64,000 nt of DNA from Arctopsyche grandis (Eukaryota; Arthropoda; Insecta; Trichoptera; Hydropsychidae). The notes beneath the pieces were generated by a model. That model was not told the origin of the DNA and did no database searches. It saw only the letters and a list, made by a program, of their open reading frames with translations. The stretch is taken from NCBI RefSeq assembly GCF_051622035.1, contig NC_135355.1:25771986-25835985 (forward strand), given 5' to 3'. Positions 11,526-25,584 of this stretch are shown here, piece after piece; position 1 is the first letter of the stretch; the number at the start of each line of letters is the position of its first letter. The position numbers and the translations under genes are program-made.

Positions 11526-13132
11526 CACTAATGATTCAGGCGAAATTCCTACACTCTTCCGATCGTTTTGAAACTTAACGATAGATATTTAAATCAATCC
11601 CGCCATACAATGGTGAAAAATAATTGTAATAGACGTTTAAAAATGCAAAAATTTTGGCGCCGATGACAGCTCAGCGACGACAGTGGCTAATAGCCTTATA
11701 GGTTTGACTTTCCACCACCCACTCGTTTTGTCGGATTTTAATTGTTTAAACGCCTGTAACATAATCTTTTTCACACTATATCTTATAAAATTTGAATTGT
11801 ATGCTCTCATTATCTCTCATATATATATTTTACTTCACTAATAGATTATTTCACTTTCATTTAATATAAACTTAATGTCACTAGCTTTTATACATTCCCA
11901 TATATAATACGTTTTTAATTTACTAATTTTATCTTTGAACAATACTATATATGCAATCTGACGTAACACACTTACAATTGTTTGCAAGCCCGCATAATCC
12001 GGTTTAGAGTTACTGTCTTGTCTAGTACGCATTGAAAACATACGCCAAATTTACTCCTCCATTATCTCGGTCCAAAAAAAAAACCAACAATTCGATAATG
12101 AAACAGCAAATCAACATATTCTACAGTCAAGGTCGTGCAGTTTAGCAGCCGATGTAGTCAAATACATACACATGCAGAAAAGTCCTCAAACGACTTTTAG
12201 AACGCATTATTGTGTGCATACATATGTGTATGTGTGGTCCATGCACTTCTGCGCGACCGCTTCGGACCGGTTAGTGCGCCCGGACTTTAAAAGCAGATTA
12301 CTCTCCGCAATTCCGCGTAAGCGGCTCTAATTAAAATTAACCACATAAAGGAAGTAGGTGGGGAAAAACAGGGGGACGGTCAGTCTAGGAGTTGTGCATC
12401 TGTCTTGTAAAATCGAAAAATCATAGAGCAGAAGTTGTGTATCTGTGACATGCGTGCGAAACAGAGTGACACGCTTAAGCGCCGCATCGCATCGCATGCA
12501 TAATTGGGTGCAATTTTCTTAAGCTGCCTAATCGACCGCCCATGTACGTATAATATAAAGCAGTTATTGGATTGAACTCAACTATGTACATATATACATA
12601 TGTAGAAGCAAAATTACATCGATTCAAATCATTATTAGAAGGTATTGTAAGTCTTGCACTTGAAAACAAATCACACTTTGTATGTTTAAACATGTAATGC
12701 ATATATGCATTGGATTTCATCGTGACTAATGTGTACTTACTAAAAGAAATAAGACGGATATGAAGAAATAGACAAGACATGAAATAATCAGTTTAAGATT
12801 TATTTTTGAGAAAAAAAATATGCTATTAAATTAATTATTAAAACGTGAAATGTAAATGACAAATATATAATTCAAGAAAAAAACCTTTCACTCAATTCAT
12901 AATCGTTACCCAGCCGAAGAGTCCCAACCGTTCATAGGGTTTACTAAGAAGGTATCAGCTGTTAAAGCCTTGTTTTCTAAACAAACAGCTCTGATCGGAC
13001 CTGCCCTAACCGTCACTATCGCGACGGCCTCGGTCAAGGCAAATATTAACAGTCTTGTCGACACAATCTTGTCTTGTAACACATGCATACTACCTAGCGT
13101 CAAACATGCGCGCATCAACAGCACAAATCGGA
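11526..13132. other. Intergenic, no recognised gene
   Basis: Short open frames only. A GC-richer island at about 12240-12340 contains GACTTTAAAAGCAG and could be promoter-like, but no downstream coding exon was found. Confidence 0.4.
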
Positions 13133-13140
13133 CTATTTAC

Positions 13141-13798
13141 CAGGGCTGTGGAGTCTGAGTCGGAGTCGTAGCATTTCAAGCGACGAACTCCTTTTTTACT
13201 AATTATTATTACAAAGCTCTTCTATATTTCACTTCGCTCATTGGTCTGACAGCATATGCATATTATATATATCCTACATTTGTCCGATCGTTTTGAAACT
13301 TTGCCATTTTTCAAAGGTTTTATTATTTAATTAATAGTATTACGGTATGTGTCAACTAGAGTCCAATGTTATTGAAGTAAATCCACTAATACATTGAAAT
13401 TTTATAATTTCTTTATTAAAAAAACATGAATTTAAATTACATTATAAGCAAAATCGTAGAACTTCACGTATTTTGATAAATTATGGCCAAAACCGATTGT
13501 TTCCTCAGACTCATACTTTTTTTAAATTGATTTGTTTGTATATGAAATAAATACATACACTATGAAGTACTTATTTTTTATTTATTGAATTATTTCATTA
13601 CAAATAATTCAATAAATTGGGTTGAATAGTAATTTGTAGTGATATTTTTTTAATCCTTTAATGGTTTATATTTTGAAAATCGCTATTATATTACTAATAA
13701 GTTGGCAAGAAAAGTCTATCTTACTGAAAACGGAGTCGAATCATAAGATTAAGTCGGAGTCGGGGGGCGTTAAATTCTGAAGCGACTCCACAACCCTG
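13141..13798. mobile_element. hAT-like non-autonomous element, CAGGGCTGTG family, copy 2
   Basis: The left end is CAGGGCTGTGGAGTC and the right end GCGACTCCACAACCCTG. Flanking 8-mers CTATTTAC and CTATTTCC match at 7 of 8. Subterminal GAGTCGGAGTCG repeats are present at both ends. The interior resembles copies 1 and 3, with GTATTACGGTATGTGTCAAC and GGCCAAAACCGATTGTTTCC. There is no transposase frame, so mobilisation would have to be in trans. Confidence 0.85.
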
Positions 13799-14493
13799 CT
13801 ATTTCCAACATAGAAGTCCAAAAACAAGAAATTTATCGTTATTTGTATATACTTCAAACAACAGAAGTACATCTTCCTTACCCGAAATCATACGTCAAAG
13901 CAAATTGCTATACCGCCCGTAATTTTTTTTTTTTTTAATGCAAGCTGTTCAACGTGCAGTGCAAACATTGGATAATTGTTCATAGATTTAAAAGATATCT
14001 ATTGATTAGAAAACAATTCAAAATAATGACATACATGAACTAGCAGAAAATGTTTCCATAACATATTATGCTTAATAGAAATAACTTAAAAAACGTTCGA
14101 TAAATCTACCATACACGTTTAGGTTGCTGGCGCTACAAAAGGTCTACGACCGGAAAAAATCGCCCGATGAACCTACAGACAGATCAATGGACAATATCTA
14201 TTGACGAAAATAATCAAATTTTCCCCCTTTCGAGTGGGGACGCGAATCATACGCTTTGAGAAGAGGAGAGTGCGCGAATTTCACCGCAAAAATGCAATCG
14301 ATATAGCGATGGCGTTGCGTTTGACGAACAAAACGAACGAACGACAAAATCGCACAAGTTGTACGCCAAGTCCGCCTGTTCCGCTTTCTAAAACTCACAA
14401 CGCCTATATATGCATACATACACACATTGATAAAAGCCACCAGACACAAACACATTTACCTGAATATGTATTGTAAAAGCATAAATTTCTGCT

Positions 14494-14497
<4 letters not shown>

Positions 14498-14569
<72 letters not shown>

Positions 14570-14577
14570 GCGTGTCC
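14498..14577. repeat. (TA)n tract, about 80 bp
   Basis: An uninterrupted AT dinucleotide run. Apparent Tyr-Ile peptides read from it are artefacts. Confidence 0.95.
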
Positions 14578-15004
14578 AATATCGAAAAATCGAATATTTC
14601 TATTGACACAAATGTTAATAAATAAGTAATATCATAAGCGGGAGCGCGCTTCAGCGTGTATTTGTATATATGTAAATAATCGCGGTAATCGCGCGCAATC
14701 TATTACACTCGTTTACGAGTCATTTCGCACATAACACTCTTAATAAGCAATTAATGATTACGTAACAGAAATATTTACGCACACAATGAACAAAATTTAT
14801 ACGTATGCGCGAAAACTAGTGCTGAATCGTAATGTGGGAAGACGGGAAGTGATTTTCTATTATATGTTTATGATAATGGTATAGCACCGAAGAGACCCAA
14901 ATAAAATGTCTAAAACACCGATAGTTAAAAATATCACTTGCAATATTTTTTTTCCTCTCAAATAAAAAAGATTTGGAACTATTAATTTCAATTATTTAAG
15001 AGTT

Positions 15005-15205
15005 TCTATAATCTAATATATAATTTCGAAAGCGACTTTGTATGTATGTATGGTTTGGGTCGTAGAATCCGTGACGTTCAATTTAATAAAAAAAATGAAT
15101 ATTCAAATAAATTTAATCAAAAGTTTACTATTAGATTAGCATGTTTTAGCGGTTTATATTACAAATACCGAGCGAAGCCGGGTAAAACCATTAGTATATA
15201 TTATA
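15005..15205 (+). repeat. Dispersed repeat copy ending ACCGAGCGAAGCCGGG
   Basis: Plus-strand partner of 11305-11525, with the same ordered modules. It ends in ATACCGAGCGAAGCCGGGTA followed within a few bases by a TTAGTATATAT tail. Confidence 0.7.
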
Positions 15206-16264
15206 TTATACAAATAAACATCATTGTACTTAGTAGAAGAACTAATCTAAATACTTAATAAAATTTTATCATATAATACATATACATACCACTTATCATT
15301 TTATGAAAAGTTATATACATATATTATTGTTAGCTTTAAAAAAATATACTCAAAAAGTTCAAACCGAGTTCTTATATTATCCAGGCACGGAAAATACTAC
15401 TTACATTCACACTACATATACGACACAACCATTTTCATAAATATTTCTACAGCGGCCAAAGAAAAGCGGTTCTGCTCGATACATATCGATGATATTTGCT
15501 GCTGTATGATATGAATAGATCGTGTCGTTTACTGCTGTTACGAATACGACACGCACTTATTACGGTAAATGTGAATGAAAATTTTCGTACTGCTGTCTGT
15601 GCTGTGCTAGTTAGTATATATAAATGAACGCTGAACAGAAACAATCGAAGTTATAAATATTATTTAATATTATAATATAAGTAGTAAAAATGTTTTATTT
15701 AACAAATCAGCACGTTTAAAACTCAAATCTAGAGACCGTGAAAACTTTTGAGCATAAATTGAGAAAAATAATTAATATACAAATCAAAACTTTTACTATT
15801 TAGGTGCTATTTTATTTATAATCGACGAATCGTTTCACATTTAGATTAATATCCGCAGACATGCAATATACATATGTACATACGATGCTCAGTTACATAA
15901 AAAAGTCGATTTATTGAAATATTCACAAATTACTAGGTAAAATTTCCACGCAAAAATATCTTCAGATAAAAAGTTTAAAGCACAACGAAAAACAAAACGA
16001 GCCATAAATTGAAATCATATTGTTTTGATGTTTCATCTCCATCGAAATAAAATTTCCGAGCTTTCAGCATCTCGAATGTATAAAATGCTGCAAATGTGTC
16101 CATAAATGTTTCGCAAATTAAAATTTTTTCAGCATCTCGAAATTTGAAGATTTACATATATAATGTAACATATATAAAAAAGTTTATCAAAATTTATCCA
16201 TAGATGTGTCTATGGTGTTTTGTTAAAATTATTCTAAAAATTGTATATCGATGTTTGAAATTTA
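15206..16264. other. AT-rich DNA, no gene seen
   Basis: No conserved frame, RNA gene or bounded element was recognised. Confidence 0.45.
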
Positions 16265-16345
16265 CTAGAAAGGCGCATTGGGGTTTAGCTGTTATACCTT
16301 CCTGGTATATATGGACATATGTAAAAATAAATAAATAACAGCAAA
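16265..16345 (+). mobile_element. 3' tail of a SINE/LINE with the GGCGCATTGGGG hairpin
   Basis: AAAGGCGCATTGGGGTTT, then ACCTTCCTGGTATATAT and an A-rich AAATAAATAAATA tail, match the last ~80 bp of the SINE at 29807-30255. The left stem arm has decayed (CTAGAAAGG against an intact CCTTCCTGG). This is a 5'-truncated copy. Confidence 0.6.
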
Positions 16346-16379
16346 ATCACACAGCGGTGAATGCGGTACGTGGTTTGTT

Positions 16380-16560
16380 TTAGATTCTTTTAAACATGCG
16401 AAAGTAATAAGAGGTTAGTAAAAATGAGGCGTGCCATGCACAGATCCATGGGACGGGCAGCACGCGTCGTCCCAAAATGACCCTCTGGACCTTTTTCGGT
16501 CAAATTGTATGCCTGTATTTATCCTTGCTTGACAGTGATCGGAGACCACCCACGGCGAGG
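16380..16560. repeat. Diverged repeat shared with 26815-26950
   Basis: Both places share TTTTAAACATGCGAAA, TTTTCGGT, TTATCCTTGCTTG and GACAGTGATCG in the same order. There are no clear termini and no coding content. Confidence 0.5.
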
Positions 16561-16797
16561 AGCCATGCACACGATGTGCCATTCATTGCTGTGTGTTTTC
16601 GCCCTAAGGATCTGGTGTACCAATCTCTGGTTTTTTTTTTGCAGATCTTGAAAACTACAGAAATTTAATAAACTAACAACCACATCCGTCAAAGTGAATT
16701 GGCGATTGTCGTGCTGTACCTAACCTCGATTTATATTAATTACATGTGTGTGCTTTCATCAATTTGCGGATCACCATCCACAATGCAATCTAATAAA

Positions 16798-16955
16798 GTA
16801 ATAACTAGAGGGCGGACGTACTTTGCGCCGTTCCTTGTTACATGGGCAAACTATAAAGCTATAGAGAAAAAAAAAGGTTCACGATAAAAATGACCAATAC
16901 ACGGCGAAAGATGAACAATGAACTGCGCAAAGTACGTCCGCTCTCTAGTAATAAC
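16798..16955. mobile_element. Short inverted-repeat element (MITE)
   Basis: The left terminus reads GTAATAACTAGAGGGCGGAC and then GTACTTTGCGC. The right terminus is its near-complement, GCGCAAAGTAC then GTCCGCTCTCTAGTAATAAC. Total length is about 158 bp and there is no ORF. The exact insertion boundaries are ambiguous because the flanks are TA-rich, which fits a TA-targeting element. Confidence 0.75.
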
Positions 16956-18062
16956 AGGTAACGGGCGCATCAGATGATGCATTCCAAATACGCATGTAAC
17001 TGACATTTTAAAACTGCGAGAAATGAAACAGTGAAAGTAAAATATTAGCAGTCGAAAATACACAGTTTGACCTGCTTCCAAATATCTTTAATTTTTCCAT
17101 TACGACACACAAAACTTGACAACGACATTAGGACCGCGCAGAAATTGGAACAAGAGGCTTCAATATTAGAACCGAAATTCCGGTCAAAGTTAAATATCAA
17201 TTATCAATCACAAAAGAACGAGCGAGCAAACATATCGCGACCTTCGGAACCAACACAAAACCTTCTCTCGACCGGAATAAGCGTGGAAAAAATTTATATA
17301 AAATGGCCATCGTAACACTTTCACCTTGACAGACGCAAACGCTCGCATACATACAGACGTAAGCGCCACTTCCAATTCCACCGTCGACACTCTCGTAAAA
17401 TATTAAAACGCGTTAGGGACCATCTAAGGACGCAGGGAACGATGGGGGGAGGGATCGAAACCCTTTATTTGTGATTCGAAGTTGGCGTTCATTCGATATT
17501 TTTGAAATCCATTTTGAATACGCGCCGAATCAAACCAAAGCTGATCAAACAGACGAATTTGAGACGCGAAAAAAGTCCACAATATGCGTGAAAAATAGTA
17601 AGTTTAAATTTTCAGAAGTAACATGACGATATATGTATATGAAATAATAATCGAAGCAAATCTGTTGTGAGTGCTGGATGTAGAAACTTATAAAATCGCG
17701 AAAATTATAATCGAAAAGTGAAATCATAAAGAAAATGGCCGCCACGTAACATTATGCAGAAACTTGTGAATCGTTTAATCACGAGTCTGATCACGGATCG
17801 GATGACCGCAACACGGGGGGATGGGAAGTGTCCCAAAAGGAGCGATGCATACTCTAGGGATTGAATTCGCGCGAGTGGAATCAAAATTGAAATAGGACAC
17901 GATCAATTATTCGGTAAAGAAACTGTTTTTGTAAATAATTGAAACATATAAAAGTAGAGATAATCCATGAATTCAAATAGGGACGGGGCAGAAGGCAAAG
18001 AACTGACAATGATTCACCAAGAAGAATACATATGACTACATATAAAATATTAACCATAATGC
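16956..18062. other. No recognised gene
   Basis: Only short open frames without motifs. A slightly GC-richer patch lies around 17380-17460. Confidence 0.4.
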
Positions 18063-18370
18063 TAACCACCATGAGGTTGCCCGGTTCTATCCCGTGGGTT
18101 GACCTCGATTGAAAATAAGGTCAGACTTTGATTCCAAATCGACAGTTTCCTATCAGAGTTAGCCAATTTATCTGATTTCATTGTTGAAACGGATCCTCGT
18201 CAAATAGACAAAAACCATCCTACCCACTATTTGAATATGATTTCAAAATTTACAATCTATAAATTCATACATGTAAAAGTTTAATACCATAGATCTCGCT
18301 CAGGGGCAACCCGATAATGATATATTATGAAAATATAAAATTGGGATAAATAAATAAAATTACAACCAAA
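18063..18370 (+). mobile_element. SINE-related copy with the shared body
   Basis: The body TTCCAAATCGACAGTTTCC, ATCAGAGTT and TTGTTGAAACGGATCCTC aligns with the body of the SINE at 29807-30255. A box-B-like GGTTCTATCCC lies upstream at about 18078. The 3' end is A-rich (GGGATAAATAAATAAAA). The head differs from the 29.8 kb copy, suggesting a related subfamily or a degraded head. Confidence 0.55.
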
Positions 18371-18472
18371 CCTATTCCTTCCGACAAATTCCATACATCA
18401 CGCACGGTCAAACTTTTAACGTGCACTAAAAGAAGAATTGCTTCGATTTGGATTGATTTTTGGAGAGACATA

Positions 18473-19066
18473 TTAACCCTTTCAATGCTGAACAACGCCG
18501 ATTGGCCTTTTTGCCGACAAGTCCATGGGCCTGAAGAACGCCGATGTGCGATGTACATTTTGCATGTATAAAAAATAAACAAGAATACTACCTGCTAAAC
18601 TTTTCCAGGTAGTATTGAAAAAAAATTCATTGTATTTCAGATTGTGGCTTAGGTTTCTTGTTGATTATTGGGAGAAGCATCACATATTTAATTAATATAC
18701 CGGTATTTTCCCAATACATGTCACGCGATCGATTTTTTTAAGCCTCATATCAGCTTGCTTTTTATTACTTTTAAGAGCATTATATTTTAAGAACAATGAA
18801 GAAGATGGAACTAGTTTTGGAAAAATACATTAATTAATAGACTTCTTTTGTTTATTTTATATTATTATAAGATATTAGAGAGTCTAAACACACCTGCACA
18901 AAACTCAAAAACCTCAGCGGTAGTTATCTAGGGTTTGTTTGGATCAACTATCATTTTTTATACCTGCTTTCTATCGGATTTCTAAATAATTCAAATTGGA
19001 AATGTGACCGAAATTTTTAGCGTGGCAGGCTTTCAATAGAAATGCCTTCAGCACTCAAAGAGTTAA
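18473..19066. mobile_element. piggyBac-type (TTAA) non-autonomous element, copy 1
   Basis: The element begins TTAACCCTTTCAATGCTGA and ends TCAGCACTCAAAGAGTTAA, so TTAA is present at both ends and the terminal repeats are complementary. The CCCTTT start after TTAA matches known piggyBac-type termini. The subterminal region contains repeated GCCGAT blocks. There is no transposase frame. The copy at 29158-29710 shares the same termini and interior (AACAAGAATACTACC, TATATTA..AGAGAGTCTAAACACACCT). Confidence 0.85.
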
Positions 19067-19394
19067 CCAATGAGACCAGACAATTTCCCAAACGGTCCAT
19101 ATATGCCCATATAACATTATCCGATTGAACTAACCCACACAAATGTATCAATATCCGCAAGTTCGTGAACCTATTTTTTTAATTCACAACATATTATACA
19201 TTCAAAAACGCGATAACACTGGTTTCGCAGTCAACAAATCAATTGAATACGTAACCGATCAAAATCAAAACTCATTCTAACGGTTATCCAAGGAGCTACC
19301 CAACCACTCTTAAACATCAAGGAGAAATTGAAAGACAAGCAATAAAAATAAAACTTCAATCATGCGAATAATTCGACCCAAAACTAATAATATA

Positions 19395-19398
<4 letters not shown>

Positions 19399-19428
<30 letters not shown>

Positions 19429-19443
19429 TCATCATCATCATCA
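19399..19443. repeat. (AT)n then (ATC)n: simple-repeat 3' tail of the RTE element
   Basis: Read on the minus strand, the retrotransposon runs into TGATGATGATGAT and then into ATATAT. Short simple-repeat tails are usual for RTE-clade elements. The same TGATGA tail lies at the 3' ends of the truncated copies at 27484 and 51161. Confidence 0.85.
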
Positions 19444-22430
19444 TTTACAGCCATTCGCCATCCACTGCTGGATGAAGGCCTCTCCAACACGCTTCCACTC
19501 GTCTCTGTTTTGCGCAACACTCATCCATCTCATTCCGCACATTTTCCTAATTTCGTTCACCCATCTTCCTTGCGGTCTTCCTTTTACTCTTTTGCCTTCT
19601 CTCGGGTACCATTCAAGCACTTCTTTTGTCCACCTTTCGTCCATCCTCCTAGCTACGTGACCCGCCCATTGCCATTTCAATCTCTTCACTCTATCCACTA
19701 TGTCCACTACCCTTGTCATATTTCTCACCCACGTGTTCCGCTTCCTGTCTTTCCTCGTTATGCCAAGCATACAGCGTTCCATACTTCTTTGAGTGCATTG
19801 GATTTTATTTTGCATCTTGGCGTTCAGTGTCCAAGTTTCACATCCATACGTCATCACTGGCAAAACGCATTGATCAAAGATCCTTTTCTTCAGGCAGAGT
19901 GGCATTTTTGATTTGAAAACAGCATTCATCCGTCCAAATGCACTCCACCCTAATTTCATACGTCTCTTTATCTCTTCATTTTTACTACCAGACATGTCAA
20001 TTATTTGACCTAAATATAAATAATTATTTACTACTTCTACTGGTTTATCATCTAAGGGGATGCTATCAGGCATGCAATAACTATTGAACATTAGTTTAGT
20101 CTTATCTACGTTAATTTTTAATCCTACTTTTCTACTTTCCCTGTCCAGCTGTGTTAGTCTGATAAGTAGGTCAGCTGAATCACGAGCTACTAAAACTATA
20201 TCGTCTGCGAACCGAAGGTGACTCAAAAAGCGACCATTGATGCTTACTCCGGCTGTATCCCAATCCAATTTCCTGAAAACTCCCTCAAGCACCGCATTGA
20301 ATAACTTGGGCGAGATTGTATCTCCTTGTCTTACTCCTTTTCCTATGCTAAATCTATCTGTACCTGAAAAAATTTTAACCGAAGCTGTGGCATTCTTATA
20401 TATTGCAGCTAACAGTCCCACATAGGGTTCCGGCACTCCCTGTGTTTTTAGAGCGTTAAGTACTGCATTATGACTAACTGTATCGAAGGCTTTCTCATAA
20501 TCGACGAAACCTAGGCACAATGGCCGTTGATATTCGTTGGCGCGCTCGATTAGTTCGCCAACTACTTGGAGGTGGTCCATTGTGCTGAAATTTGCCCTAA
20601 ACCCTGCCTGCTCTATAGGTTGGTTCTCGTCGAGGATATTCTTCAGCCTTTCTGTAATAACCTTCGTGAAGAGCTTGTAGACCGCTGAAAGTAGACTAAT
20701 GGGTCGGTAGTTCTTGATATCGCTTTTGTCGCCTTTTTTGTGTATTAAAATGATAGTTGCGTTATTCCATCCTTCTGGTATAACTTGGTTCTGGATGCAT
20801 TTGCTGAAAAGCCTAGCTAAGATATTAGTTAGGGGGGGGCCGCCACATTTTAGTAAGTCAATGGGAATATTATCTTCCCCTGGGGTTTTACCGTTCTTTG
20901 CAGTTTTTAGCGCGGCCTCTACTTCGCTAGGCAATACTGCAGGAACCCTTTGGCCGTGTGTCGATTCCAGAGCGGGGAATTGGCCGTTGTCGTTCTCGTA
21001 TAGTTTTGCATAGAACGTGTAAACTCTGTCTATGATTTCTTCTCTATTCCTAATTATTACTCCGCTCTCTGATCTGATTGCGATCATTTGGTTTTTGCCT
21101 AAGAAAAGATCCTGTTTGCACTTTTTCAGGCTACGGTTATTCTTAATGGTATTTTCTATTAGCTTGCTGTTAAAATCCCTGACATCCCTGACTATTCTCT
21201 TTTTAATTTCCTTATTTACTAGATTGTATTCTTGCTTATTATTATCCCTATCTAAATTCCTTTTATGCTTAATTAGGTTTTTTGTTTCCGCTGAAATTTT
21301 GCTTAATTTAATCTGTTTCCTGAATCCACCTAATTTCTTACCTGTTGAGGTTAGAACCGAACTAATTACAGTGTTCAATTCCTCGATGTCTGCTTCTGGG
21401 TTTAATTTCCCGTATCGATTTCCAAGTTCGAGTTCGAATTCCTTTTTCCTAGACCTTAGTTGAGCGAAATCTGGAGAGTTACTGCATCCTTTTATTAATT
21501 TCCTACGTTCGCAATTTATATTAATGGCCATCTTGGCACGGACTAATCTGTGATCGCTACCTATATCTACTTTACTTAAAACACTAACGTCTTTAACGGA
21601 GTGCAGGGCATTTGTTAGGATGAAATCGATCTCGTTTCTGTCTCCTTTAGGACTCTCCCAAGTCCACTTATTGTTGGTGTTTTTCCTGAAAAATGAATTA
21701 GTGATAAAGAGCCTGTTGTGTTCTGCGAATTCTATGAGGCGATCGCCTCTGTCGTTTCTTTGGCCGGTACCAAAATTGCCTACTGCTCTTTCAGTATTTG
21801 CCTTTTGTCCTATTTTTGCGTTAAAGTCGCCCATGATTATTTTAAAGTGGTGACGACTATTATCGTATGCGTCCTGTATTTTTTCGTAGAAGTCTTCTAT
21901 TTCCTCGTCTGGGTGGCTAGATGTGGGGGCGTACACTTGGAAGATTTGACAAGTGTACCTGCTCGAGATTCTTAATACTATATAGCATATACGTTCCGAT
22001 ATGTCGCTTATTTCTATAATATTTCTTTCTATTCTCTTATTGATAAGAAACCCTACTCCTCCTATTCTACCATTTGGTAGCCCTCTCCAGTAGAGACAGT
22101 TACCACTTTTTACGATTATTTGGTTTTGCTGTTTTCGTCTTACTTCACTAAGTCCTATTATATCCCATTTGATATTTTCTAATTCATTCTCTAATGCAAG
22201 CACACTTCCTTCACTCGATAACGTTCTTACATTGTACGTGGCTAAATACAGGTTTCTATTAGCTAAGCTATCATCCATCGTCACTCTTACCTTGTTGGAG
22301 GTTTGGATATTATTTTTCTCGCATTTATCCAAGATGTGTTGAGAAAAAGGCGGTACTTGAGAGAGATTTCCATTCAAGGAGTGAGTTCTTACCGCCATAG
22401 ACTCTTCTCTGTGGTCAGCTTTGACAGATA
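19424..22430 (-). mobile_element. Near-complete RTE-like non-LTR retrotransposon
   Basis: A single long ORF on the minus strand is followed directly by a TGATGA-type simple-repeat tail at 19424-19443, with essentially no 3'UTR. The 5' boundary upstream of the ATG at 22398 is not defined; I place it loosely. Two 5'-truncated relatives in the same orientation (27484-28018 and 51161-51542) share its 3' end. The open frame indicates a recent insertion or a retained functional copy. Confidence 0.85.
19441..22398 (-). CDS. Endonuclease/reverse transcriptase of an RTE-like retrotransposon
   Basis: The product is 985 residues. In target-primed reverse transcription, the endonuclease nicks DNA and the reverse transcriptase copies the RNA from the nick. 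The N-terminal apurinic-type endonuclease spans about 50-290, with YNVRTL (55-60), the catalytic Glu in GLSEVRR (82-88), GDFNAKIG (190-197), NEIDFILTN and the SDH triad (281-283). The reverse transcriptase spans about 500-780: NYRPISLLS, motif A FVDYEKAFDT (631-640), motif B QGDTISP (691-697), the catalytic FADD (730-733) and motif D GLKINVDKTK. A C-terminal domain follows, with WAGHVARR and KGRPQGRW motifs common to this element group. All catalytic residues are present, with no stop or frameshift. The TGA stop is made by the first unit of the 3' simple-repeat tail. There is no gag-like ORF1, as in RTE-type elements. Confidence 0.93.
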   Translation of the reverse strand: MAVRTHSLNGNLSQVPPFSQHILDKCEKNNIQTSNKVRVTMDDSLANRNLYLATYNVRTLSSEGSVLALENELENIKWDIIGLSEVRRKQQNQIIVKSGNCLYWRGLPNGRIGGVGFLINKRIERNIIEISDISERICYIVLRISSRYTCQIFQVYAPTSSHPDEEIEDFYEKIQDAYDNSRHHFKIIMGDFNAKIGQKANTERAVGNFGTGQRNDRGDRLIEFAEHNRLFITNSFFRKNTNNKWTWESPKGDRNEIDFILTNALHSVKDVSVLSKVDIGSDHRLVRAKMAININCERRKLIKGCSNSPDFAQLRSRKKEFELELGNRYGKLNPEADIEELNTVISSVLTSTGKKLGGFRKQIKLSKISAETKNLIKHKRNLDRDNNKQEYNLVNKEIKKRIVRDVRDFNSKLIENTIKNNRSLKKCKQDLFLGKNQMIAIRSESGVIIRNREEIIDRVYTFYAKLYENDNGQFPALESTHGQRVPAVLPSEVEAALKTAKNGKTPGEDNIPIDLLKCGGPPLTNILARLFSKCIQNQVIPEGWNNATIILIHKKGDKSDIKNYRPISLLSAVYKLFTKVITERLKNILDENQPIEQAGFRANFSTMDHLQVVGELIERANEYQRPLCLGFVDYEKAFDTVSHNAVLNALKTQGVPEPYVGLLAAIYKNATASVKIFSGTDRFSIGKGVRQGDTISPKLFNAVLEGVFRKLDWDTAGVSINGRFLSHLRFADDIVLVARDSADLLIRLTQLDRESRKVGLKINVDKTKLMFNSYCMPDSIPLDDKPVEVVNNYLYLGQIIDMSGSKNEEIKRRMKLGWSAFGRMNAVFKSKMPLCLKKRIFDQCVLPVMTYGCETWTLNAKMQNKIQCTQRSMERCMLGITRKDRKRNTWVRNMTRVVDIVDRVKRLKWQWAGHVARRMDERWTKEVLEWYPREGKRVKGRPQGRWVNEIRKMCGMRWMSVAQNRDEWKRVGEAFIQQWMANGCK

Positions 22431-25076
<2,646 letters not shown>

Positions 25077-25084
25077 GTTTCAAT

Positions 25085-25576
25085 CAGGGCTGTGAAATCG
25101 GAGTCGCAAAAAATCAACCGACTCCTTTTTATTATTTTCTGAAATCAATAGTATTACGGTATGTGTCAACTAGAATCTCCAATTTTATTAGACGAGAGTC
25201 TCCACATAAATCCACTAATAACTTGAAATTCAATGTTTTCATCATGAATTAAAACTAGAAATAAAATCTTTGAATTGGACGTACATATTATGACGTGTTG
25301 TGGTCAAAACTGATTGTTTCCTCTGTCTTATACTTTCTTTTTATGAAATTCATACATATAAACTATGAATGTACTTGCTCTCTATTTATACCTATGTATG
25401 TATTTCATTACCAATAATTCAATAAATTGGGTTACATGTAAATTTTAGTTCATTTTTTTATATTTTAAAAGTCACTATTATATTTACGAATAACAATTTT
25501 ATGCATTGGCCAGACAATTGAAGTTGAACAAGTTGAAGTCGGAGTCGGTAAATTTCGAAGCGACTCTACAGCTCTG
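25085..25576. mobile_element. hAT-like non-autonomous element, CAGGGCTGTG family, copy 3
   Basis: A 492-bp element starting CAGGGCTGTGAAATCGGAGT and ending CGACTCTACAGCTCTG. It is flanked by a perfect 8-bp target duplication, GTTTCAAT at 25077-25084 and 25577-25584. The interior is homologous to copies 1 and 2. This copy defines the family ends best. Confidence 0.9.
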
Positions 25577-25584
25577 GTTTCAAT

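Noticed and set aside
19472-21975. Plus-strand frames of 60-143 codons
   Set aside because: They are antisense shadows of the RTE-like ORF.
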